Positions 39,401 through 52,100 of a stretch of 64,000 bases of DNA are shown piece by piece. Numbering within the stretch: the first letter of the stretch is position 1; each line of letters opens with the position of its first letter. A model generated the notes under the pieces. It did no database searches. It saw only the letters and a program-made list of their open reading frames with translations, and was not told the origin of the DNA. The stretch is from contig NC_088301.1 of the NCBI RefSeq assembly GCF_032854445.1, positions 55,229,187-55,293,186 on the forward strand. Direction: 5' to 3'. A program made the position numbers and the translations under genes. Source of the stretch: Liolophura sinensis (Eukaryota > Mollusca > Polyplacophora > Chitonida > Chitonidae).

Positions 39401-41228
39401 TTCAGATCCCTTGTAAGCATGTGTTCTGTCTCGATTGTGCAAAGAAAACAGAGAAGTCCTGTGCGAGGTAAACTAAAAGTCATGGTACTTTAAGGGGAAA
39501 GGCTGATTAATTGAATCCTATCCAGTTTTGAACAAATACATGTCCTGAGAGAGAGAAGTTAGTACATACCTATAGTCTTGAAAAGTAAACAGTCTCACCA
39601 TTTTATCAGAGGGTAAAACTCAGATTGGCAGATTGGAACACTCCTATATTTGATGGAGACTATGTTCACAAAATGGATCTAGGTTGACTTGATTTTGAAC
39701 TTTTGATCCAAAGGCTATGGACACTATATATTTTTGACTGGGCAGTGCGACTTCATGTAAATTGTGGGTATTGATCTGGGCTTTTGAACTTACAAGGTTC
39801 ATCTTGAAAAAAAAAAAAAACAAAGACCAACTTTGTGTTACCACCACACAACCATCATTTGTAATATCCCCAGCAAATTAGTGGAATTAGAAGTTGAAAA
39901 GTGAACAAGTGAACAAATTTAACTTAGGCCTTGTTTTGTTTTCTGTCTATTCCAGGTGTGAAGAGCCTGTGCAGCGTGTGGAACAGTCTGCACTGGGTAC
40001 TGTGTTTGTGTGTATCTATGGAGGCACAAAGCTGGGGGTGTCTGGCTGTAGAAGGACCTATCTCTCTCAGAGAGACTTGCAGGCTCATGTTGACCACAGG
40101 CACTTAAAGAGGGGGCTACAGGACCACAACAAGTCCCATGCTCATGCCCACAGCCATGCTTCAGTGCCCGCCCCACCTCTCCAGGAGTATGTGACAGCCA
40201 CTCCCCTTACACCGCACCCTGTTCCCATGGACATTCACAGACAAATGCATCCGCCAGCCATGCCGGATCCAGCGATGTACCAGCGGCCACCACCCGACCC
40301 CCTACGCCTGCCGCCTCCCGTGTTGCCCACCAGCCATCCACCACCCCCTGTCCAGCCACACCAGCTGCCCCCGCAAGGCATGCCACAAACTCATGTTCCG
40401 CCCCCTGCGCTCCCAGTCCACCGCTTGCCTGGAATGCCACCCCCTCTGCACACTCAGCCTCCGCTACAGCAGCATACTGTGCCACCCTCCTCTAGGGACA
40501 GCTATGCAACTGCAAGTATTCCTGTGATGGCCAGTAACCGTGGGAACTTAATCAGCGTGCCCATTCAGGACGAGAGGACAGAGTTCAGAGCGGACTATCA
40601 GACACAGCCACCCCCTAATTACCCACACTTAACTTCTGTCCCACCCCCTGTATCTTTCAATCCGTCACAACCGCCCACCCACCACCCACCTCCTGTTCAC
40701 TACCCACCAACAACGATGACGCCTACTCACCAGCCTCCTCCTGTCAGCTTTGCTGCCCCTCCCCCTATTACACATGGACCACCTCCCCACTACTCGGCAC
40801 CCCAGATGTCAAAACCTGGGTTACCTCCTCCTGTTTCCCATCCGCCTCCTCTCCACACAGTGCCGCCCCCACTGCAGCATTTGCAGCCGCCTCACCCAAG
40901 TGGACCTCCGGGTGTTCCAATGTCGTCAGCGCCCATCACTCACCACCAGAGGCCTGGGGTGCCACCGCCACGAATGGGACCACCGGTCTCCCAGCCGCAC
41001 CATGGCGGCCCACCCCCTCGCTACGCCAGCCCACACCAACACTATGACGATACACCTGCCACACCCCCTTATGGCCAGACGGGAGGGCAGAGCCCACGCC
41101 TGCCCTGGTCAGGTCCCCCGAACAGACTACCCCCTCCTCCTCACACCCCAGTAAGCAGTGCGCCCCCAAACCTTGTACCACCACAGGGGCGACCAGGTAA
41201 TGAAGGGCCATACAAACAATATTACTGA
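33412..41228 (+). CDS. CBLL1: HAKAI / CBLL1-like RING E3 ubiquitin ligase
   Basis: Six exons: 33412-33424, 36172-36324, 37364-37455, 39007-39093, 39406-39467 and 39956-41228. They sum to 1680 nt, 559 aa plus TGA, with all phases matching. The RING (C3HC4) is at residues ~102-137: C102, C105, C118, H120, C123, C126, C134, C137. Directly behind is the HYB-type C2H2 (C155, C167, H180, H185) in [20 protein letters not shown], diagnostic for Hakai, a dimeric phosphotyrosine-binding fold. Residues ~190-559 are very rich in Pro/His. Family role: E3 ligase for phosphorylated E-cadherin and subunit of the m6A methyltransferase complex with WTAP and virilizer. The start [12 protein letters not shown] was chosen because exon 1 (13 nt) ends at gtaagt and its phase matches exon 2. 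The protein is longer than the ~490-aa human one because of the C-terminal tail. Confidence 0.95.
33425..36171 (+). other. HAKAI intron 1
   Basis: Donor gtaagt and acceptor tctgttttcag. It holds one dispersed-repeat copy (34345-34445) and otherwise nothing recognisable. Confidence 0.7.
34345..34445 (+). repeat. Dispersed repeat (gtgggtttcc / ccataatgctggccgc family)
   Basis: Matches other copies in the window over accaacctgcagatggttgt, gggtttcc and ccaccataatgctggccgct. The tail with ttgagtacggcgt is missing. Confidence 0.75.
36770..37000 (+). repeat. SINE-like repeat with a cagtataatg-gactgggtggg core
   Basis: The core ggtgtcagtataatgactgg then gtgggttgttatgtctggtg and ccttcggcat recurs at 43110-43220 and, inverted, at 46640-46760. 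A related core is in the tRNA-derived SINEs. It ends with a gcgttaaactgcaagcgtac tail. It lies in HAKAI intron 2. Confidence 0.65.
37456..39006 (+). other. HAKAI intron 3
   Basis: No nested gene is recognised. It contains homopolymer G runs near 37661 and 38150 and AT-rich sequence. The donor gtttgt is weak but is the only site that keeps the phase. Confidence 0.6.
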
Positions 41229-41720
41229 GAAATTAAGCTGGGCTTAATCTTGTGAAGACCTTGGTTAGATACATGTACATTGTTCCACAGTAATTGCAAG
41301 ATTGACGCTTGTGATGATGTGTGCATCACTGCTTTTTATATGGAAATTTTTCTCGTGTTGTTGGAGATCCTGTAGGTTTTGTAAAAGCTAAACAGTGAAA
41401 ATGTTAGGTACTTTTCACACTAAAGATATATGTGATTATTATGCATCAGATGAAATGAGTTAGCAGTTGTTTCAGTTGTTTATTGTAAAATGAACGCAAC
41501 TTCGTCTTTTTGGGGGGGGGGGGTTAATTGCCTGGTATGCTGAACTGATTAGATTTCTAACTGATTAGGATATTTAGTTTCTTTTTATTTTTTTTTTAAC
41601 TTATAATGAAATTATTGAAGTAATATGTATAAAATCCTTGTATAATATAAAAATGTTGGGTAAGGTGGCTACAACATCGATAATGGTTTACAACCTAATA
41701 AATTTTAAGATGAATTGCTG
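41229..41720 (+). other. HAKAI 3'UTR region
   Basis: AT-rich sequence after the stop. It includes a run of about 13 G near 41512-41524 and the first canonical aataaa at 41697-41702. Confidence 0.5.
41697..41702 (+). terminator. Candidate polyadenylation signal of HAKAI
   Basis: First aataaa downstream of the stop, ~470 bp after it. Other candidates follow at ~42054 (aaataaataat). The choice is by position only. Confidence 0.4.
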
Positions 41721-42504
41721 ATATGAAATACTTGTCCCGTCTGCTTGTTTCATTTTGAATGTGTTTGTTACATTTGAGTACATCTGAAATCAAGAAGATG
41801 AAGAAAAAAAAAAAGAAGAGACAAAACGTAAGGTTGCATGGAATATCATCATATTATTTGATGTACTTAAAAAATAATTGTTGAAGAAATTTTAGATCAG
41901 GATGATAATATGACAGTTCTTAAATTGTATATGATCTTACATATCTTTTATCTTGTTTAGAGCAGTCAAAGGTCTTGCCTTTGTGGGGTTTGTTGATGCT
42001 CCTCAATGAGAAAGGTATCAAGTACAGTTGAGATAATGTGAGACATGGCACTTAAATAAATAATGTGTAAACATTTACATCTGTTTTTGTCACTGCACTG
42101 GGTTGTTTTAAATGTTAATACCATTGTGAAACGTGATGTTAAGTTCTGTGCAGTGTGTGTGATATTATTTTTTTATTCTCCTGATGTACAGAATTGCATT
42201 ATTATTACACATACTAAATTTGATAAACACTGATCAAGTGCAGTAAAATCATATCATAACCTTAGAAGCATTTGAATTTCCACACAAGATTTGCTTCCCT
42301 TTGTACGGATTGTCTACAAATACAATGAAAAGAATGAAAAGAGTGAAAGAATTGTTTGATCCACCACTGTAGTACAGTATCTTAGATTGCAACCACTAAG
42401 TTGATCTCATCAGATTCATTCACTGCCATTTAGAAAGTGGTTTCAGGAACAGTGTTATCATTATTTGGGTTGTTTGCATTCTGAGTGTAACATTACAAGT
42501 GTTG

Positions 42505-42600
42505 TTGGCAATTCTGTCTTAGTCCCAGAGGTCAGTGGTTCAAAACCCAGAGTGATCTCTGACAATTTCAGCACTAGAATTTATGTCACAACGAGAATGC
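42505..42600 (+). repeat. tRNA-like SINE remnant
   Basis: B-box-like gtggttcaaaacccagagtg, followed by atttcagcactagaatttatg, which is also seen behind the B box at 63518. This suggests one SINE family with a shared body. Confidence 0.5.
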
Positions 42601-43079
42601 GTAAGTGCTAAATAAGGATACTTTTTCAGGTTTCCACAGATATTTCAGAACAAAAATTGATGACTTTCTATGACCAAATCAGTCCAAAATCCATTACTTA
42701 ATCACACAAAATGGAACCTGAAAACCAGTTTTGAGTGTTAAAACGATGATGGGCACATCAACCCTTTTAGCCACTTGATCGTACATTTTATCTTTTTCAA
42801 TAATGTAGTTCTTTTTAAAGTAAAAAAAATGACCTCCAAACAGTTAAAATACATGTACGTCTATCTTTGGCAAGACCAAATATATTTAACCCAGCTGCAT
42901 TGTGCACTCACCTTATTGATGTTGCATTCCAGGGAAGTAAATGTGCTTTAACCTTCCATTAATAGTTATGCACATTAGAAGATTCTCAGGACCGCTTGGG
43001 GGCGTCCACCTGGGTCACACCTGGGTCGGTCATACCAAAGATTTTAAAAATGGTACTTGCTGCTGCCTCGCTTGGCCCT

Positions 43080-43330
43080 CAACACCAAGAGGCTAGGGCA
43101 AAGAAACACTAGTTGGCCAGATGTCAGTATAATGTGACTGGGTGGGGTGTCATTTATGGTGACTTCAGCATGATACTTCAGTGCTGGCAGCACTTTGACG
43201 GCATGGAGTCACCCTGCCACATGAAGACAAAATCTGTACACAAAACTAATGATTTACACAAACTAATGACATCATTGTTTGTCTGAAAAATTGTTATTAG
43301 TACAACATTAAACTACAAGGATACATGTAC
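43080..43330 (+). repeat. SINE-like repeat, second copy of the cagtataatg core family
   Basis: Ggccagatgtcagtataatg then tgactgggtggggtgtcatt and cagcatgatacttcagtg. It shares the core with 36770-37000 and, like it, ends in an acattaaactacaaggata tail. Confidence 0.65.
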
Positions 43331-44529
43331 ATACATATACAATATTCTCAGGGATTCCTGTACATGGACCATTTTTTTGGAAGAAAAATTGATGAAAGAT
43401 ACAAACATAAAACCATTGAAGTGTACTATTGAAACTGTCAAGATCTTTAGCAACTAACAATTACCCAGCTACAACATTTAACCAACTACATCTAGGTGCG
43501 GAAATGTTTTACTAATTTTTAACACTAATTTTAACCCATAAGAATGATTCAAACTTTTACTTGACAATTTGAGACTGATAAATTTATTCCTGACTATCCA
43601 GGTGTTGTCATGACTGGCAGCCCTGACTACTGATCCCATGTTGATGTTTTGGTGATGTGAGATGCAAGTAGTTTGTTCGGTTCAATAGGCAAAATTGGTC
43701 ACATTGATATTTCCTGGGTCAGTACTGCTATTTTTTAGGGAACACGTACTCCAAGATATCCCTGGGGATACGTTTCATGCAACACTAAATCCCTCTTCTC
43801 AATGTGAATTTTCTTCAAAATGATGGCACTGCTGTGTACAAAATCTCTCTAAATCATGATTCGGCTTGTAGGGGTCATCTTTACCTAACAGCTGTGAATG
43901 AATGAACTGTACTGTTAAAGTGAAACAGGAATAACTGAATACATGGCAAATCTGTATGCCTTATTAAAGTCAAGTTTATTGTACTGACGTATTCAGTTGC
44001 TGCTAACTCATTTTGAATTTTGTAAAGTGGACTTACAAGTGGACAACTGATATTCTAGCATGGTATACGATTTGTATAGGGATTTCACTCAGTCGACTAG
44101 AACATACCTTGCGTCTTTCCAACCTCAATGAAAACTGCTTATTGCTTCTCTTTGCATGATTCCATCCTATTTTCGTACTTTGTATACTTTCTTAGTTCTT
44201 TGGTAGTTTGTGTTAAGCGTTGTTTTGGGAGTTCGCCTTGCAATTATTCGCCCGAAGCCTCCTTATTGGCTGACGGCTGGTACACGAATGTCTGTTTAGA
44301 CATGTAGATTCATCACTTGGATATTGTAGCAAGACTAAGAAAGAGCTTGCCTGTAGGAGACACATGAATGCATAACTACAGCTTCATACAATACTGAAAT
44401 CATGAATTTGGTCATTTACAAAGCATCAGCGATTGAACAGTATTGGTTGAGATATCACCCCTAACATTTTGTTTAACATTGATTTTAATACACAATAAGC
44501 TAAGTCAGAAATTCAGTAATGTTTTGTAT

Positions 44530-44743
44530 TCAATATGCACACCCCGAATCAACGATGGAATATCCCCCTCTTGCCATTGTGTTCTACATGTGAGCAAAAC
44601 CTGAGCTCAATACCTGCAGTAGTTTTTAAGATTCCACCGCCTTACATTTTGTTTAACATAGCTTCCCTGTTATTGGATGCTGACGCTCAGGGTACCATAC
44701 CACATAAGCTATGCCTGTACCTTGTACAGGTGAGCTAAAACTG
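44530..44743 (+). repeat. Dispersed repeat (atcaacgatgg / gagctcaatac family)
   Basis: Shares ordered blocks with 52437-52570 and 52600-52790: atcaacgatgg, gagctcaatac, ttgtttaacat-gcttcc and tattggatgctgacgctcag. It ends with the short hairpin cctgtaccttgtacagg and gagctaaaactg. A perfect 34-bp palindrome starts directly behind it. Confidence 0.7.
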
Positions 44744-44744
44744 T

Positions 44745-44816
44745 AGCCAGTGAATATAAAACCCTTGTTGAATAGGGTGCCAACCCTATTCAACAAGGGT
44801 TTTATATTCACTGGCT
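44745..44816. repeat. Perfect 34-bp inverted repeat with a 4-nt loop
   Basis: The arms 44745-44778 and 44783-44816 are exact reverse complements (agccagtgaatataaaaccc and onward), separated by gcca. This is an ideal cruciform or hairpin. It may be a foldback of a duplicated segment, a miniature element or an assembly fold-back artefact. Confidence 0.95.
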
Positions 44817-44819
44817 TTT

Positions 44820-46180
44820 TTTAACTTTTTGAAGTATTGGAGAGAGCTTTTAAATTTCCTTTCATATTCAATATCACAGCTGAGGGTTTTTAATTAAATC
44901 TTAGTTGATCTGAAAATTGATACCTGCCATTTTAAACAGCTAAAACCCCTTATCCATTCATTCTTCTACCGATATTACCATCAAACACTTAATCCATAAA
45001 AATTTCCGTTCATGTTCAATATCACAGACGGAATTTTTGACTTCATATTCACTATTCACAATGATAAATTATTTAACAACCTCAAAAGCTTTGATATTTT
45101 ACATCAAATGTGTAACATAGCATCCATGACTTAAAAATACTGTTAAACACATTGCAATCACAAACTAATGTACAACTGATTTAAATATCCATTATACATA
45201 ATTGTTTTGTTTTTATAATGTATGCACATCCGTGTAAATACATAATATGTAAGAAAACATAACCAATAATATAAGGCAAAGAATAGAAAGGGATCTTTAT
45301 CATTATTGCTTGTATTATTTCTCACTGATCTTTTAAAATGTGTAGAATCACCTCCTCATCATAAAACTCATACACGCAAATGTACAAACTGTCAAATACA
45401 AATATGTAATGTCAATTTATAATAGAATTTTAAAAAGTAAAAAGCCAAAATGTAAGTTTACTTTCAAATAAAATAAAAGTATTCACCAAACACGCACTGA
45501 AAAAATGTCACCCATGGTTACCTTTAAGTGGCCCAGCATACTAGCTGTGGATTTGAACCAGCAATTTCCAGATTCAAATACACGTTTTTACCTTGAGACT
45601 AAAGGGTAATTTGCTCCAGAAATGACGTAGATGCATGCAGTGCTTATTGTTTCCCGTTACATTTATTTATTTGACTGCAAAATATATCAATAACCTAATG
45701 CCAACCAAGTTTATTTGTGGAAGAACAATCTTCCTTAGTGAACTTGGACATCAAATAAGCACCAGGAACCAGTTTCATTTTAGGCTTAAGTCCAAAGTTT
45801 TAACATTTATTACAAAGCTAAATATTTCAAGCTGGAGACTCAAACTTGGCTGAAATTATACTATGGTAAGATAGGATCAGTGGTCGAAATTTAATCAATT
45901 GGCTGCATATCTTTAAGAGCTTAACTTGGGTTACAATTTAAAGATGAAGCCCTAAATCACTCTGCAACAAGTCCTGGATATATGCACCTCCATAGTCAAC
46001 AGCTTGCACTCATTGACCTCTCATAATATACCTGGGACTAATATAACATGGAGTTCACTTCCTTGGATCTCTCCTGAGCTCTGTAAACTGCCAATGTAAA
46101 GCTACAAAAAGGTTGCCATGTAGATGTTGTAGTACTCTTGAGACGAGAATTTCCTTTCCATGAATTGGTGAGACACCTTG
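44820..46180. other. 3' flank of the pseudokinase gene
   Basis: AT-rich with no gene seen. The minus-strand 3'UTR of the pseudokinase gene should start here, reading downwards from 46183. tttattt at ~45709 could be its inverted polyadenylation signal. Confidence 0.45.
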
Positions 46181-46183
46181 ACT

Positions 46184-49100
46184 TTATACTCTGGGAGCAC
46201 TTCTGTCATCAGTTAGTGTTCTTTTCAGCTTGGTTCCATGTTGTATGTCACTAAGCAGGGCTCCCCTGCCAGTCATGACACTACTGTATGAGGGAGGCTC
46301 ACTATCCACTGATGGTGCCCCAGGGGGTGGCGGAGGGGGCAAAGGAGGGGCAGGTGGGGGTGATGAAGGGCCAAACACAGTCTCCTCTTGAAAGGCAGAA
46401 TTCTGACGGCTAGGGCGCCTAACACTGAAAGATTAGACATGATACAGTTAGATCATCAAGACATAATGAAAGTACAGCTAACAGTGGTGGAAGAGTTATT
46501 GTCTGAGACTTAGCACCACAAAAGATTTGGGTCACCTGACTATTCTTCAACTTAATCAAACACAAACTGTTTGCTTACTTTGAGTTAAACACAAATTTCA
46601 ACATTATTCTGGTATTTCTGACAACAGCACAGCCTTACAACAGGAAGGTATCTGATTGCTGAAATATCTGCAGCACCAGCTCGGGTGGATACCCATGCTG
46701 AAAGCCTTAAGCTTGATATCCCACCCAGTCAGATTACAGTGGGCTAAAAGTTCTTCACCTATTTCCTTATTCTGAGCAAATAAAGAGAATAATAAAACTG
46801 CTTATTAGCAAGAAAAACTGCCTCTTCAAATCACAAAAAAAGCTTAAAATACTTCTAAATTAAAATACTACTTTATCTGATGGGTGTTTAAGACCATAAT
46901 TTAGAATTTTCCTCTTATATGATGTCAGTGAAGTTTACAGGTTGAATAAACTGGAGTGCCCACAGCACACTCTCAGATTTTGCCAGGTACCTGACAAACA
47001 TCTTGATTTAAAGGATACATGAATGTTACGCCAAAAAAGATTTTGTTCTAAATTTATGATTTCATGTGGGACTATTATCCAGTTTCGTTCCATGTACCAG
47101 TTAATTGTGAACAATAAAATCCAACATTTACCTCTCATTTTCAGAAGTAGTGGTGGATCTTTTGCGAGATTTTGACCTGTAAAAGGAAAAGACCAAAACA
47201 AACATTTATAGCAAGTGTGTCATTTCCAATTGGCAAACACAATACCATAATGATTTTTTCAAATGAGTCTGAATTATTCTCATAATGTGAATTGCTTAAA
47301 CATACAGTAAATGCCATGTACACTGTTGGGCAGGTTACTTCAATGCTGTCACATTACTTTCCAGTTCAAAATAGAGAAAATAATTTCTTTCCACTCACTT
47401 GTATGGCTTTCCTTTTTTAACTGCTTTGAGAAGGGATTTTATACCAGGTGAAAAGTGAATCTGCATGAAAAATAAAAACCAATATAATTAAGAAATGACA
47501 AAATTAAAATTGTGAAAAGACTATGTATATGTACCAATTTATGTTTGGTAGACAGATAAGTTTATTTACCTACTGTACTTTTTCCTCTTAAACATGTAGT
47601 TTTATGGTAGAATGTGCTCACAATAACTTTTGTACATGAAATAGTAATAGTTCATAAATGTATTAAAATGTTAGAGAAAAAACATTTCATATAAAACAGA
47701 ACTCACTGGAGCTTCATTGAACATTTCATTTTCCTTTAACTTCACATACTTGAAGAATTCATGTGAATATATCTGAAAATATAACATTAATAGCATTAAC
47801 AAATGCCACTGATATACCTGGACACATAAATCAGGACACAACTGTTTATGAAATAGAACATTCTTGCATATAGAATCAAACCTCACTCACACATGTAAAT
47901 AAATAGATAAAATTATCACTTAAATGTAAAATGCTTTCCTACACATATTAACAAGTACATTTTACTGCAACAATAACAACTGTTGTGCCTACCTGTTGTA
48001 TAGAAGGTATGGGTGTGCCATCTGCAGGGAAAATGAAGTTCATAACCTGTGGTGAAACAAACAAATATCAATACGAATGAGTAACAATGAGATTTATCAT
48101 GTACATCACCAAGGAGCAGTATTAGATCATCTGGAAGGCCAAGTACAACATTACACAAATGGCAATAGTCATACACTTTCCAACCCTCACCATTCATTAA
48201 TTCTTTTATTTCACTGGTTTGAACGCCTTCATCCCCAATACTTCAATTATATGACAAGGTTATATTTATTGGGGGTGAACAACCTGGGTATACCTCTCCT
48301 TTTAAAGCCAGAATCAAACGAACAGGAAGAACTGGATTCAAGCGATGTGACCTCATACATGCTCCCACATATTTATCAACATCTATGCCCACAGATGTAC
48401 AATTTCTAATGGGATAAAAACACGTCAACAAAAACAGCCAACTACCTGTACATAAATATGCCTGTATCTCTGTATCTGTACATGATATGTCTTGGACAAA
48501 GAGCCGAGAAGAACCCTACCTGGATGACTTCATGTGGACAATGAACAAGATGGCGGGGTTGTGGGGTGGGAGTGTCAAGTACACACCCAGCTGACATCTC
48601 ATACAACAAATGACCTGGTCACAACAAAGCATAAACATGATGCTAATTTGGTTTTTCAGAGTGAAACAAATATCTGCTTAAAGTGAACATTAATGTGGGA
48701 GCAAGTGATTATACTTATACATGCTCCAAATTACTGTCAAGTCTTTTAGTTCTTGAACTTTCAAAAATCAGGGCATTTCATACCCTAAGTGCATGAGATT
48801 GGACATAGGGTATCCATTGCTTGCCTTGGAAATAGGATTCGAAAAAAAAACAGTAATTTATATATAGTGACCATAGAAAAAAGGACAACAGCATTTTATA
48901 TAAAGTGGCCTTTGAAAGCTAATTAATGTTCTTGTTTAAAAGAATTTATAATTATGCTTTTCACATACAGACAAACATATATATGAGGGTGTGTACAAAA
49001 AACTTTACCAAAACTAATGCTATCGATGGAGTCCTTTCCCTCTTCTCTCAGCTTTCTCTGGACTAGGGGCTGTAACCTTGGAGTCAAACTCACCAAGCTA

Positions 49101-52100
49101 CTCTCACATGATGACAGCCTTGAGAAAGAACCATGGACAACTTGAAAAAAGCATGGTTACCTTGAACAAATCATGGTTATTTTGAAATAAAAAAAGAACC
49201 TTGAAAAAACTGTGGTAACCTTAATAAAGAGCATGGCAACCTTGAGCAAAGTATGACAACCTGGAACAGAGCATGATAACCTTAAAAATAGAATGACAAC
49301 CTTGAAAAAAGCGTGGCAACCTTAATAAAGAGCATGGTCACCTTGAACAAAGCATGTATATGTTGAACAGAGCATGATAACCTTAAAAATAGAATGACAA
49401 ACTTGAAAAAAGCGTGGTAACCTTAAAAAAGAGCATGGTCACCTTGAACAAAGCATGTATATGTTGAACAGAGCATGACAACCTTGAAGAAAGCGTGGTA
49501 ACCTTAATAAAGAGCATGGTCACCTTGAACAAAGCATGTATATGTTGAACAGAGCATGATAACCTTAAAACTAGAATGACAACCTTGAAAAAAGCATGGT
49601 AACCTTAATAAAGAGCATGGCAACCTTGAACAAAGCATGTATATGTTGAACAGAGCATGATAACCTTAAAACTAGAATGACAACCTTGAAAAAAGCGTGG
49701 TAACCTTAATAAAGAGCATGGCAACCTTGAACAAAGCATGTATATGTTGAACAGAGCATGATAACCTTAAAACTAGAATGACAACCTTGAAAAAAGCGTG
49801 GTAACCTTAATAAAGAGCATGGCAACCTTGAACAAAGCATGAATATGTTGAACAGAGCATGATAACCTTAAAACTAGAATAACAACCTTGAAAAAGCGTG
49901 GTAACCTTAAAAAAGAGCATGGTCACCTTGAACAAAGCATGGTATATGTTGAACAGAGCATGATAACCTTAAATATAGAATGACAACCTTGAAAAAAGCG
50001 TGGTAACCTTAATAAAGAGCATGGTCACCTTGAACAAAGCATGTATATGTTGAACAGAGCATGATAACCTTAAAAATAGAATGACAAACTTGAAAAAAGC
50101 GTGGTAACCTTAAAAAAGAGCATGGTCACCTTGAACAAAGCATGTATATGTTGAACAGAGCATGACAACCTTAAATATAGAATGACAACCTTGAAAAAAG
50201 CTTCGCAATCTTGGAAAAAGTATGGCAACTTTGAGCAAAACTTGGCAATCTCAAAAAGAACATGCCAACCTTGAATAAAGCATGGATTCCTTGAACAAAA
50301 CATGGCAATTTTGAAAAAAAAACATAATCTTGAAAAAAGCAAAGCAGCCTCTAAAAAAAAACATGGGAACCTTGAACAAACCTTGCCAACCCCGAATAAA
50401 GTATGGCAACCCTGAAAAAAAGCACTGGAGCCTTGGTGAAAGCATGGCAGCCTAGAAAACAAAGCATGGCAACATTAAGTTTACATGTATATAATTACTA
50501 AAACACTTCTCTGAACGGCCATCTAGAATGAATATGAATGACAATGAGCACAATATTACTACATAACCCATTTACATATAAAGCCTGATAGAGTCAAATT
50601 TATTTTGACACACAGAAATCAGATAACAATATTATTATAACTACTGCAAAGTTCAGTGCCTTTTCCAGTTATTGAATGAGAGCAAATCATATGATCCTCA
50701 AATTAAATTAGGATTTAAATAATATATTCAAAACATGTACTGCAATGTTTGGCCTGCAACAGTTAATGTTACATGGAAGTTGTAGCTATTTACTAAAATA
50801 GAGACATCAATCATTCCAGTGACTTAATCAAGAATAAAATATTAGTACATAAAATTATAATATCTGATGCATAAATCATCAATATCAATTAATATTAATA
50901 TAGGAATATGACTTACAGAAATTAACTTAGCACTAAGTCATTCATTAATATCAATAATTTATTTACAGATATCAATCAATTAATAACTCATTTAGTGACA
51001 TATAACAATAACTCTTAACTAAATATTAATATGGTGCCTCACAATATTATTCTCACCTGCAAATTCTGTTGCAAATCATCACGTTGCCTGAGTGGACATG
51101 TCCATGGGGAGGTAACCCTTTACTCTGAAGAAACAGTAAAGCCTGTGTGGACAGATTAAAAACTAAAATGTTACATTTACACCCTAATATTATCCACTGG
51201 TTGATTTTTTCCACATACATATTTTAGAGAAACTTCAACCTCACACAACATTCAACAACAGTGACCTTACATGAATATAGACAATGTAGACCAGTGTTGA
51301 TCAGTCTACATACATTCTTGTTTTTGATCTATAAATGTAGTAATGTAAATTGAGTAAACAGAGCTTTTTCAACATACAACATTATGCCAACACAGTGAAG
51401 TTCCTTAGTGAAAGGGGTATCATCACTTTATGACAAGGTAGGGTCAATCTGCAAATTTTAATATGGGGTGGTATACAGAATATGGAGAGCCAAATACTAG
51501 TAAACAGGATTAGATTAATCTTCAGAATTATGTAGATTTGAGTGTCAAATTTTGCAAAAACTAATGATATTTCTGCAAGCAGTGTTTTCCAAAGACTAAT
51601 ACCACTATGTTAAAGGATAAGCAAAGTAGCCCTAACATGCCATAGAGCTACAGTCTCATTTAGCACATGGATATCTCTCTGTTGATGTAGACATGACTTC
51701 TGAAAATGAGTAATGGAATACTTTTTACCTGTAAAATCTGCTTGCCAAACAACTGTATCAGCCCAAGTTGAAGCCCATCCCCTCTATAAGCATATTTCAT
51801 GCTCCACGGATCTAAACAACTGTTCTGAAAAATAAATAAGAAAGAAAACAAATATGTACATCTGAGCTATGTATTAAGAAAGAGTATTTCTTACCTTTAA
51901 ATAGCAGTACTGATTTTCTGCTCTTCAGAAACAGATAAAATAGGAATTTATAACATTACAGAAATATAGCTATTTCATCAATGCAAATTATATCTTGCAT
52001 TATACATAATATTAAAATTCAACAGTACTGAGTGAGAGGAGGTAGAAAATTATGACAGCACCTACCACATGGCATATAAGGTCTTTCAGTGACCCTGATG

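Larger units (their letters stand above)
41721..44500. other. Intergenic stretch between HAKAI and the pseudokinase gene
   Basis: No gene recognised. It holds a tRNA-like SINE remnant (42505-42600) and the core repeat at 43080-43330. Confidence 0.5.

Noticed and set aside
40207-41211. Antisense open frames in the HAKAI last exon
   Set aside because: They are shadow frames caused by the high C content of the proline-rich tail.
48077-48409. 110-codon plus-strand frame
   Set aside because: It lies antisense over an intron of the pseudokinase gene, overlaps no recognisable family and has no splice support.
50070-50462. 130-codon minus-strand frame rich in Phe/Cys
   Set aside because: It is the translation of the intronic ~20-bp repeat, with no gene context.
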